Positions 9,257-16,600 of a DNA stretch of 64,000 nucleotides are shown here, piece by piece. Below the pieces are notes generated by a model. The model was not told the origin of the DNA. It worked only from the letters and a program-made list of their open reading frames with translations, and did not search any database. Source of the stretch: Brooklawnia propionicigenes. GTDB taxonomy: Bacteria; Actinomycetota; Actinomycetes; Propionibacteriales; Propionibacteriaceae. How positions within the stretch are numbered: the stretch's first letter is position 1; every line of letters begins with the position of its first letter. The position numbers were made by a program, and so were the translations under genes. Location: the NCBI RefSeq assembly GCF_030297015.1, contig NZ_AP028056.1, positions 940,939 through 1,004,938 of the forward strand, in the 5' to 3' direction.

Positions 9257-9879
9257 CGTCCTCCGACGATCAGGCTCATGGCCTCGGCGCGGGTCGCGGC
9301 GTCACGCAGTTGACCGCGCACCGCCGAGGTGGTCGTCCGGCTGCCGGGCTTGCGGACCCCACGCATCGTCATGCACATGTGCTCACAGTCGACCACCACC
9401 AGCGCGCCACGCACGTGCAGGTAGTCGACCAGCGCGTCGGCGATCTGGGTGGTCAGGCGTTCCTGAACCTGCGGGCGCTTCGCAAAGACGTCGACGAGCC
9501 GCGCGATCTTGCTCAGCCCTGTGACGTGCCCGGATTCCGGTGGGATGTAGGCGACGTGGGCGAGGCCGTGAAACGGCAGTAGGTGGTGCTCGCAGAAGCT
9601 TTGCACCTCGATGTCACGGACGAGCACCATCTCGTCGTGGGACGCATCGAAGGTAGTCGCCAGAACCTCTTCGGCGTCCTGGTCGAGGCCCGCGAACAGC
9701 TCCGCACAGGACCGGGCGATGCGTCCGGGCGTGTCCCGCAGGCCCTCCCGGTCAGGATCCTCGCCGATGCCGAGCAGGAACTCCCGCACGGCTGCCTCCA
9801 CCCGATCCGCATCGTAGCCAACCGGGCTATCGGCGGTTTCCTTGAAGGCCCTGCGGGGTTTCCTTTTCGAATCGGCCAT
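9253..9879 (-). CDS. folE: GTP cyclohydrolase I
   Basis: 208 residues. It converts GTP to dihydroneopterin triphosphate, the entry step of folate synthesis. Zinc ligands are visible in [12 protein letters not shown] and in [11 protein letters not shown]; the GTP-binding segment [20 protein letters not shown] is intact. The Lys/Arg-rich N-terminus ([14 protein letters not shown]) is an extension of about 15 residues. GAGAGGAAACC precedes the ATG. In other actinobacteria ftsH lies directly upstream; here a Pro-rich membrane protein does instead. Confidence 0.97.
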   Translation of the reverse strand: MADSKRKPRRAFKETADSPVGYDADRVEAAVREFLLGIGEDPDREGLRDTPGRIARSCAELFAGLDQDAEEVLATTFDASHDEMVLVRDIEVQSFCEHHLLPFHGLAHVAYIPPESGHVTGLSKIARLVDVFAKRPQVQERLTTQIADALVDYLHVRGALVVVDCEHMCMTMRGVRKPGSRTTTSAVRGQLRDAATRAEAMSLIVGGR

Positions 9880-10017
9880 GGTTTCCTCTCGGTTCGCGCA
9901 GACGGCCCCATCCTAGATGGTCTGCCGGTGCGTCGGCACACCGATTCAGCCGCGATCCACAGGTACACCGGTGCCGGATCCGCACTCGAATCCGGCACCG
10001 GCGAATCGTCGAGTTGG

Positions 10018-11148
10018 TTAGGCCAACGGATCCGTAACGCAGTAGACCCGCGCCGGTTCCGGGTCGGGCAGGATGAATGCGGCGTCCGGGAACGAGCAGG
10101 TCGAGGCGTCCGTGCCCGGAAGCTCGCTCTCCACCTTGAAGTTGGCACTCGGATCGGTGCAGGGCACCTCGACCCATTCCTTGATGTTGTCCGGCATGTA
10201 GCACACGCCAACATCGAGCACCGGCGCCAAGCAGACGCTGAGGTTGGTGAAGTCGCTTCCCAAGTACCCACTCTGGTAGTACCTGACGTAGTCAGTGGCG
10301 CATTCAGCCGGACCGTTGGTGACCGACGCGACGACCAGCTTGAACTGACCGACCAAATTGCAGTCGACCACCTGATGGGTGACCGCAATGCTGCCATCCG
10401 CCTCCGGCGTGGCGCCTTCGACCTCGACCAGCTGCAGGCACTGACCGACCACGAGCTCGTCCATCTCGGTGCTGCCCGTCGCCGGAGCACTCGGCACGCT
10501 GGTGGCCGGATTCGACGGCGCAGCCGTGCCTGCTGTGGTCACCGGGGTGGTCGGCTGGCCGGAACCGCCACCGCCACGCTGGGTGAACGCCCAGACAGCG
10601 ACGATCACGACGATCAGCACCACCGCAGCGATCGCGATCCATTTGCCCATGCCGCCCTTGCCGGACGGCGGAGCCGGCGGATTCGGGCCACCGGGCGGCC
10701 CACCAGCGCCGTAGCCCGGCTGACCTCCGACGGGCGGCTGCTGGCCATAGCCGTAGCCCGGCTGAGCCGGACCGGACGGATATTGTCCACCCGGACCCGA
10801 CGGGTACTGCCCAGCCGAGCCAGATGGGTACTGCCCAGCCGAGCCGGACGGATACTGGGCACCCGAGGGGTACTGGCTGCCTGAACCTGCAACGTATTGG
10901 CCGGACGAGGGATAGGCGGCCGGCTGCGGGCCGCTTTGATACGGACCGGGGCTCGAGCCGGTCCACTGAGGATTGCCGGGATATGGAGAACTGGGCTGCG
11001 GACCGCCCCGATTCGGCAGTGGCGGCGGCTGCTGAGGTTGCTGAGGCTGCTGAGAACCCGGGTACGGTGACGATGGCGGCCAGTTGCCCTGCCCTGATTG
11101 CTGTGGGCCCCGGGACTGGTCGTCGGAGCCATAGTTCTGATTCGACAT
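10018..11148 (-). CDS. Pro/Gly/Tyr-rich membrane protein with two Cys-containing extracellular modules
   Basis: 376 residues in three parts. A long N-terminal cytoplasmic segment (to about 165) is rich in Pro, Gly, Ser, Gln and Tyr with QYPSG repeats. One transmembrane helix follows (WIAIAAVVLIVVIVAVWAF). The extracellular part has two similar modules, LVVGQCLQLVEV...VDCNLVGQFKLVV and VGVCYMPDN...VPCTDPSANFKVES. This paired-Cys plan resembles the actinobacterial LppU/septum-formation-type proteins, but no function is established. The ATG at 11148 has AAGGA 5 nt upstream. It occupies the interval between hpt and folE where ftsH is usually found. Confidence 0.7.
   Translation of the reverse strand: MSNQNYGSDDQSRGPQQSGQGNWPPSSPYPGSQQPQQPQQPPPLPNRGGPQPSSPYPGNPQWTGSSPGPYQSGPQPAAYPSSGQYVAGSGSQYPSGAQYPSGSAGQYPSGSAGQYPSGPGGQYPSGPAQPGYGYGQQPPVGGQPGYGAGGPPGGPNPPAPPSGKGGMGKWIAIAAVVLIVVIVAVWAFTQRGGGGSGQPTTPVTTAGTAAPSNPATSVPSAPATGSTEMDELVVGQCLQLVEVEGATPEADGSIAVTHQVVDCNLVGQFKLVVASVTNGPAECATDYVRYYQSGYLGSDFTNLSVCLAPVLDVGVCYMPDNIKEWVEVPCTDPSANFKVESELPGTDASTCSFPDAAFILPDPEPARVYCVTDPLA
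10774..10869 (-). repeat. 24-bp tandem repeat encoding QYPSG units
   Basis: Four 24-bp units (10774, 10798, 10822, 10846) differing by a few bases, inside the coding region of the Pro-rich protein. Each encodes eight residues of the type GQYPSGSA. The number of units is probably variable between strains. Confidence 0.8.
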
Positions 11149-11276
11149 GATGTCCTTCACTCGTCGTCGCCGAACGGGGGTGTCGTTCAGCCTAGCGACG
11201 GTTCAGGCCATCAACCTGGCTTCCACGGCTCACTACGCACCCAAGAACAGCCGGCGCCGCGGCCGGCGGCGGACGG

Positions 11277-11828
11277 TCAGGAGTAGACGTGCGGCGCCAG
11301 AGTCGCCACGTCCTTCAGATTCCGGTAGCGTCCATCGAAGTCAAGCCCATATCCCACGACGAACTCGGTCGGAATGTCGAAGCCGACATAGCGAACGTCC
11401 ACCGCTGAGGTGATCGCGTCCGGCTTGCGGAACATCGTCATGACCTCGATGCTGGCAGGCTCGCGAGAACGCAGATTCTGGATCAGGTAGCTCAGCGTCA
11501 AACCGGTGTCGATGATGTCCTCGACGATCATCACATCCCGCCCGGTGATGTCGGTGGTGAGGTCTTTGAGAATCCGCACGACACCGGAACTCTGCGTTCC
11601 CGAACCGTAGGACGAGATGGCCATCCAGTCGATGTAACAGTGCGACTTCATCGCCCGGGTCAGATCGGACATCACCATCATGGCGCCGTTGAGGACGCCC
11701 ACCATCAGCAACTCGCGGCCGGCATAATCGGCGTCAATTTGTGCCGCCAAGTCAGCGACTCGGTCACTCACCTGCTGCGAGGTCAGCAATACATGTGCAA
11801 GATCATCAGCAATATCTGCGGCATCCAC
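11277..11828 (-). CDS. hpt: Hypoxanthine phosphoribosyltransferase
   Basis: 183 residues, normal for the family. It salvages hypoxanthine and guanine with PRPP. The PRPP loop VMIVEDIIDTGLTLSYL, the pyrophosphate loop VGVLNGAMMV and the substrate segment VRYVGFDIPTEFVVGYG are intact. The start is the GTG at 11828 (AGGA 8 nt upstream), 10 nt after the tilS stop; a longer frame into tilS would add about 39 residues unlike the family. It is co-directional with tilS, as in most actinobacteria. Confidence 0.95.
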   Translation of the reverse strand: MDAADIADDLAHVLLTSQQVSDRVADLAAQIDADYAGRELLMVGVLNGAMMVMSDLTRAMKSHCYIDWMAISSYGSGTQSSGVVRILKDLTTDITGRDVMIVEDIIDTGLTLSYLIQNLRSREPASIEVMTMFRKPDAITSAVDVRYVGFDIPTEFVVGYGLDFDGRYRNLKDVATLAPHVYS

Positions 11829-11838
11829 TCGGCAGATC

Positions 11839-12837
11839 CTAGTCCTCACCGAGCCCGACCGCGTGCGGGGTCCGGCCCAGGACCAGCGTGCCGGCCTCAC
11901 GCAGCACCCGAATACCACCCGGCAGATCGACGCCCAGCTGGCCATGCCAGTCGTCCACCAGCGCCTTCACCGCCTGTACGTGGGCATAGGACGGCTGATC
12001 CACGCCCCCATCGACCAGCCAGCGGCGCAGCACTCTGGACGCGATCGCCTCGGGCATCGTCCGTAGCGAGGCGGCCGCCAGGCCTTCACCTGCAGCGGGA
12101 ACCAGCGAATCGGCGAGCCCATCCAGTGCGTCGGCGTCCTGCCTGGCCATGGTGGCTGTCCGGGCGAGCGCCTCGGTGATGCCCGGGCCGAGCTCTGTCT
12201 CCAGCATCGGCAGCACCCGTTGCCGCACCCGCACCCGGGTGAAGGTCGGATCATCGTTCTGCGGGTCGGACCAGACCTCGGCTCCCCATTCACCACAGGC
12301 CTGCGCGGTGGTGGTTCTGCGCAGACCCAGCAGCGGGCGGATGAACTGCGGCGAGCGGCCGAATTGCGCAGGCATCCCGGCCAGTGATCGAGTCCCCGAC
12401 CCTCGCGCCAGGCCGAGCAGAACGGTCTCGGCCTGATCGTCCAGGGTATGTCCGAGCAGGACGACCGCCTCAGCACCGGCGACCTCGGCCAGCGCCGCGT
12501 AACGAGCGTCCCGGGCGGCCGCTTCCATGCCATCGGGCGAATCCGCCGCGACGTTGACGCGGCGGGTGGTCACGGCCAGACCGATCTCATTGAGACGGTT
12601 GGCCACCTCGGCCGCGACCTCGGATGAGGCCGGCTGCAGGCCGTGGTCGATAACCGCGGCGCTGGCCGTGGCGTGCTGGCAGCCGCGCCGCGCCAGATGC
12701 GCCACCGCGCACGCCAGAGCCATCGAATCGGCCCCTCCCGAACAGGCCACCACCACCGGGCGGCGCTCGCCGGCGAGAACCTGCCGGACCGCCTGGACGA
12801 CCTGGAGCGCGGCCGGCCCCAGCGCGCGTCTAGCCAT
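11839..12837 (-). CDS. tilS: tRNA(Ile)-lysidine synthase
   Basis: 332 residues. It modifies C34 of the CAU-anticodon tRNA-Ile to lysidine. The PP-loop VVACSGGADSMALA (SGGxDS), the IDHGLQPASSE segment and LLGHTLDDQAETVLLGL are the ATPase core; RVRVRQRVLPML follows. The ATG at 12837 overlaps the metalloprotease stop by 8 nt; a longer frame upstream lies in that gene and looks noncoding. Gene order metalloprotease-tilS-hpt is conserved in actinobacteria. Confidence 0.95.
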   Translation of the reverse strand: MARRALGPAALQVVQAVRQVLAGERRPVVVACSGGADSMALACAVAHLARRGCQHATASAAVIDHGLQPASSEVAAEVANRLNEIGLAVTTRRVNVAADSPDGMEAAARDARYAALAEVAGAEAVVLLGHTLDDQAETVLLGLARGSGTRSLAGMPAQFGRSPQFIRPLLGLRRTTTAQACGEWGAEVWSDPQNDDPTFTRVRVRQRVLPMLETELGPGITEALARTATMARQDADALDGLADSLVPAAGEGLAAASLRTMPEAIASRVLRRWLVDGGVDQPSYAHVQAVKALVDDWHGQLGVDLPGGIRVLREAGTLVLGRTPHAVGLGED

Positions 12838-13873
12838 TGCCCGCGATGCGTTCGCACCACTGATCGGGGTGCAGCAGTTCTTGCATGGACGGCATGGCGC
12901 CGGCTTCGCTGAATGCCTCGTTGAGCAGCCCAACGCCTCCGATGGCCATCACCTGACGACAGAACTTGGCGCCTTCGGCATACTGGGCGAGTTTGGCGTC
13001 CATCCCCATGAGCTTGTTGAGCAGTGCCGGCAGGCCACTGGGTGAACGACGGCCCTGGAACTTGGCGCGGATAGTGCTCACCGAGCCGATCAGCTGTCGG
13101 CCGCTGCGGTCCATCATCACGTCGGCGTGTCCTTCGAGTAACGACATCGCCGCGTTGACTTCGGACATCGCCGCCACCGTGGCCGGTGAGGACAGCGCAT
13201 TCAGCACCCGCATGCTTGCCGGGCGATTCTCGCGGCGGTCGGCGCGGATCTGCTCCAGCCGAGCCGGCAGATCGTGCCAGAAGGCTTCGTCCTCGGCCTC
13301 GGCGAGCGCCCGGGCGCGCTCGCTCAGATAACCGGGCAGCCAGGTGGCGTTGGCGAACTGGACGCGGTGAGTCTGCTCGTGCAGCACCACCCACATCCGG
13401 AAGTCGGCCGCCGGCACCTTCAGCTGCTGCTCCACCGCCATGATCGAGGGCGCCACCAGATACAGGGTGGGTTCTTCGCCGAACGGATCGTACTGGCCGA
13501 GGATGCGCGAGCCCAGCATGCCGAGCACTGTTCCGATGCTCACTCCCCGGGCGTAGCCGGCGGTCTTGGCCGCCGCACCGTCAGGTCTCGGATCGGTGGC
13601 CGCGGCCAGCATGCGCCGGGCCGTGAGCACGTTCGCGCGCACGATTCCGGCCCGGTCGACCACCAGCTCTCGAGCCTGTCCGGCTTGCGGAAGCTGGGTG
13701 GTGTCGACGATGACCTCGGCGCTGCGCCGGGCGTCGGCGCGCAGTTCGGCGACGAGCTGGTCGCGTTCGGCACGGCTGGCCCGTGGGCCCGGGGGGACCA
13801 GTCGGCGCCCGGTCCGTGCGGCGGCGTCCCAATCGATCCACGGCAGCGAAGTCATGGTGTCCAGGGTATTCAC
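12830..13873 (-). CDS. Zinc-dependent metalloprotease-like protein (actinobacterial)
   Basis: 347 residues. A zincin motif HEQTH is at 165-169 in MWVVLHEQTHRVQFA; a second helix with SLLEGHADVMMD may supply the third ligand. This is the actinobacterial family of putative metallohydrolases always found between dacB and tilS (annotated by some as a coenzyme F420 biosynthesis-associated protein); its substrate is unknown. The GTG at 13873 overlaps the dacB stop (GTGA); an ATG at 13855 (MTSLPWIDWD) is an equally plausible start. No signal peptide is seen. Confidence 0.85.
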   Translation of the reverse strand: MNTLDTMTSLPWIDWDAAARTGRRLVPPGPRASRAERDQLVAELRADARRSAEVIVDTTQLPQAGQARELVVDRAGIVRANVLTARRMLAAATDPRPDGAAAKTAGYARGVSIGTVLGMLGSRILGQYDPFGEEPTLYLVAPSIMAVEQQLKVPAADFRMWVVLHEQTHRVQFANATWLPGYLSERARALAEAEDEAFWHDLPARLEQIRADRRENRPASMRVLNALSSPATVAAMSEVNAAMSLLEGHADVMMDRSGRQLIGSVSTIRAKFQGRRSPSGLPALLNKLMGMDAKLAQYAEGAKFCRQVMAIGGVGLLNEAFSEAGAMPSMQELLHPDQWCERIAGNG

Positions 13874-15291
13874 CCCGCGCAGTCACAACCGGCCAGCGCC
13901 GCAGCCACGTGGTCGAACCACGGGCGGATATCTTGATCGGTCGGCAGGCCGTTGCCGATGACCGCGAACGCGATGAGGGCGCCATCGCTGCTCGGGGTGT
14001 ATCCGGCCAGCGACGAGACACCGTCCAGGGAGCCACTCTTGGCCCTGACCAGGCCCCGGGCGGCCGCACTCTGATCGTCGGCGAAGCGGGTACCGAGAGT
14101 GCCGGTGGCCGCTGCGACGGGCAGCCCGGCCAGCACAGCGCTCAACTCGGGCCGGGCCGCGCTCAGCTGAAGAGCCTTAACGAGCGCCGCCGGGGTGATG
14201 CGATTGTTGACCGACAGACCGGAGCCGTCGACAATCAGCTGACCGTCGTCCCACAAGCCCAAATCGGTGAGGCTCGCGGTCAGCGCAGCGGCGCCGCCTT
14301 CGAAACTGCCCGCCTGCCCCTTGGCGATTCCCAGCTGGCGCAGCAGCATCTCGGCGATGAAGTTGTCCGAATGGGTCAGCATCTCCTGCACCAGCAGGCC
14401 GAGCGGCGCAGAGGCCACCTTCGCCAGCTCGCTGCCGCCGGTCGCTGAGGCGGCGACCACATCACCGGTGACGTCGATGCCCGCCGCCCGCAACTGGTCG
14501 GCGAAGATCCCGGCGGTCACCTGGGAGCCGGATTCAGTGCCGGGTACCGCGGCTCCTTCGTCGATGACCAGCGCGCTGATCGGCGCCACGAACTGGCGAT
14601 CACCCTCGGGCCAGTCGGCGTGCCAGACCGGTCCGCTGAACAACGAATCGTCATAGCCGAGGCTGACCCGGCTGATGCCCTGGGCCTGCAGCGCGGCGGC
14701 GGTACGGGCTGCCAGGTCGGCAGTGGTGGGCAACGCGATCGCCGACGAACCGCTGTAGCTGGTCGGTGTGGAGGCCAGCAGCGGGTCTCCTCCGCCGACC
14801 AGCACGATCGCGTCCGCCGAAGTGGCGACCACCGACGTCGTGAAGCTGTGATCGGCTCCGAGCGCGTCGGTGATCGCCGTCGCGGTCATCACCTTCAAGG
14901 TGGACGCGGGTGTCAGTGGTGTGTGCGCCGAGAACTCATAGCTCAGTCCGGCACCATCCAGGTCGGCGATCGCACCGCCGTAGCTACCGGCCAGAGTGGG
15001 CTGGGTAGCGGCGATCACGTCAGCGATCCGATCGGCACTGACACCGTGATAGTTGGGTTCGCTCGCCGCGCCGATCACGCCATTGCCCGAGGGGTCGGAG
15101 TGGATATCGGCGATGATCTGCGGATCGACCGTCGGCGAGCCGCCGTCGGTCGTCCAGCCCTGGGCGCGCGCCAATGGGCCTACCGCGAAACCAACCGCCG
15201 CCGCCAGCACCACGACGGTGAGCATCCAGCTCAACCAGCCCGCCCACAGTGGGAGCCGAACTCGCCGAATCTGTCCGGGCCTCTTAGCCAC
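13870..15291 (-). CDS. dacB: D-alanyl-D-alanine carboxypeptidase/endopeptidase (PBP4 type)
   Basis: 473 residues. An N-terminal membrane anchor (LSWMLTVVVLAAAVGFAVG) is followed by a PBP4-like domain outside the cell. Catalytic motifs are present: SxxK in TPASTLKVMTA, SxN in GSGLSVNNRI and a KSG box in RAKSGSLDGVSS. It trims or cleaves peptidoglycan peptides. The GTG start has GGGAGGA upstream. It is divergent from ppa, with a 73-82 bp shared promoter region, and starts the dacB-metalloprotease-tilS-hpt run. Confidence 0.95.
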   Translation of the reverse strand: MAKRPGQIRRVRLPLWAGWLSWMLTVVVLAAAVGFAVGPLARAQGWTTDGGSPTVDPQIIADIHSDPSGNGVIGAASEPNYHGVSADRIADVIAATQPTLAGSYGGAIADLDGAGLSYEFSAHTPLTPASTLKVMTATAITDALGADHSFTTSVVATSADAIVLVGGGDPLLASTPTSYSGSSAIALPTTADLAARTAAALQAQGISRVSLGYDDSLFSGPVWHADWPEGDRQFVAPISALVIDEGAAVPGTESGSQVTAGIFADQLRAAGIDVTGDVVAASATGGSELAKVASAPLGLLVQEMLTHSDNFIAEMLLRQLGIAKGQAGSFEGGAAALTASLTDLGLWDDGQLIVDGSGLSVNNRITPAALVKALQLSAARPELSAVLAGLPVAAATGTLGTRFADDQSAAARGLVRAKSGSLDGVSSLAGYTPSSDGALIAFAVIGNGLPTDQDIRPWFDHVAAALAGCDCAG

Positions 15292-15373
15292 CTGAATCCT
15301 CCCGAACCGTTAGCCTGGGAGTTGACATTCCCAGTTTCTGGCGTGTGACGTTTCCAGTTTAAGGATGGTTTCG

Positions 15374-15934
15374 GTGATCGACGACTTCCGGGATACCAAT
15401 GACGTGGAGCCTCGTGTCGGCATCACGTTCGATATGACTGTTGAGATCCCCCGCGGCACGAAGAACAAGTACGAGATGGATCACACCACAGGGCGCATCC
15501 GTTTGGACCGCACGCTGTTCACATCCACTCAGTACCCTTACGACTACGGCTTCATCGAAGGCACCCTCGGTGAGGACGGCGACCCCCTGGACGCCATGGT
15601 GATCGTGGCCGAGCAGACTTTCCCGGGCTGTCTCATCGAATGCCGCGCCGTTGCGATGTTCCAGATGCAGGACGAGATGGGCGGCGACGCGAAGGTGCTG
15701 TGCATCCCCACAGCCGACACCCGGCGCAACTATCTCGATGATCTGGACACGATTCCGCACTACATGCTGCTGGAAATCGAGCACTTCTTCACCGTCTACA
15801 AAGACCTGGAGCCCGGCAAGAGCGTCGAGGGCGCGAGCTGGGTGGGACGAGAGGCCGCTGAGGACGAGGTCCGCCGTTCCATCGAGCGTGCCAAGGGCAC
15901 GTCGTACGAACACAAGAAGGTCGATCTGCACTGA
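15374..15934 (+). CDS. ppa: Inorganic pyrophosphatase, soluble
   Basis: 186 residues from the GTG at 15374, chosen because AAGG lies 9 nt upstream; an ATG at 15365 directly abuts the AAGG. Family I pyrophosphatase: MTVEIPRGTKNKYEMD, YPYDYGFIEGTLGEDGDPLDAM (metal-binding aspartates) and the DLEPGKSVEGASWVG region. It hydrolyses cytoplasmic PPi. The N-terminus is about 20 residues longer than typical. A TTGACA (15322-15327) could be its -35. A membrane-bound pyrophosphatase is also encoded at 59043-61682. Confidence 0.95.
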   Translation: MIDDFRDTNDVEPRVGITFDMTVEIPRGTKNKYEMDHTTGRIRLDRTLFTSTQYPYDYGFIEGTLGEDGDPLDAMVIVAEQTFPGCLIECRAVAMFQMQDEMGGDAKVLCIPTADTRRNYLDDLDTIPHYMLLEIEHFFTVYKDLEPGKSVEGASWVGREAAEDEVRRSIERAKGTSYEHKKVDLH

Positions 15935-15946
15935 CCGAGACCGGTT

Positions 15947-16004
15947 GTCGATAGGACGCGCATGGTGGCGTGTCCTATCGACCATGGTGGTGTGTCCTAT
16001 CGAC
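15947..16004. repeat. 22-bp direct repeat with a competing inverted arm
   Basis: GTCCTATCGAC occurs at 15972-15982 and 15994-16004 within a 22-bp tandem unit, and its inverse GTCGATAGGAC lies at 15947-15957. The left arm can pair with either right arm: 11 bp with the first, 13 bp (TTGTCGATAGGAC) with the second. It lies after the ppa stop and overlaps the last codons of the convergent nifU-like gene. It could be a terminator pair or a protein-binding site. Confidence 0.7.
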
Positions 16005-16584
16005 AAGGTGGCGTAGGTCCTGCTCCGAATGCCGGCAGGTTCAGGTGCGGTATGCGCCGGCGGCCCACACCGATGGCATTCACCGTGACCCGGCTGCCCG
16101 TCCGATCGCTGATTTCGCGTTCGATCCTGCCGTGCAGGGTCCCACCCGCGGCGGCGCAGCGTGCGCAGGCACCCTTCATCTCGACGTCCACGGTGTTCTC
16201 GCTTGCCCGGACGAGCACGATCTCGCCCCCGTGAGAGGCGATGAATGCCTTCAGCGTCCGGTTGATGACATCAGTGGCCACCAGTTCCAGTACCTCATCG
16301 GCGTCCGGTTCGATCTGCCATTCGGCCGGCCGGCCAGCCGCGACGAATACGGCCTGCCGTATCTCAACTCCGCAGACATCCCAAGCGGGCTGAGCCAGCC
16401 AGGTCCACAGCGCTCGGCGCTCGGCGACTGCCCGCACGATCGGGCCACCGGCTGCCACCAGCTCGCCCAGACGCCCGGGTGCGCCGACCAATCGTCCGCA
16501 CGCGGGCAGGCCGTCGGGCAGCACCCAGCGCATCGCTGTCGCATCGTAGGGCACGGCCTCAGCGTGCATCGCGGTCAGAGCCAT
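15997..16584 (-). CDS. NifU-like Fe-S scaffold protein, last gene of feo operon
   Basis: 195 residues. The C-terminal half is a NifU/Nfu domain: LKAFIASHGGEIVLV, then VDVEMKGACARCAAAGGTL with the CxxC that holds an Fe-S cluster, then LHGRIEREI. The N-terminal half resembles the Nfu N-domain (RWVLPDGLP; ERRALWTWL). It is 16 nt after feoB on the same strand, so imported Fe(II) and cluster assembly are transcriptionally linked. No strong Shine-Dalgarno is visible. The C-terminal 20 residues run into the 15947-16004 repeat and may be recent. Confidence 0.75.
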   Translation of the reverse strand: MALTAMHAEAVPYDATAMRWVLPDGLPACGRLVGAPGRLGELVAAGGPIVRAVAERRALWTWLAQPAWDVCGVEIRQAVFVAAGRPAEWQIEPDADEVLELVATDVINRTLKAFIASHGGEIVLVRASENTVDVEMKGACARCAAAGGTLHGRIEREISDRTGSRVTVNAIGVGRRRIPHLNLPAFGAGPTPPCR

Positions 16585-16600
16585 GATCTGCTGCCGTGTC

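Noticed and set aside
10774-10869. Short regular repeats as a CRISPR-like array
   Set aside because: Units are contiguous without spacers and encode a peptide repeat. No CRISPR array or cas gene is seen in the window.
11829-11945. N-terminal extension of hpt into tilS
   Set aside because: The extra 39 residues are unlike hypoxanthine phosphoribosyltransferases and lie in the tilS coding end; the GTG at 11828 has AGGA at 8 nt.
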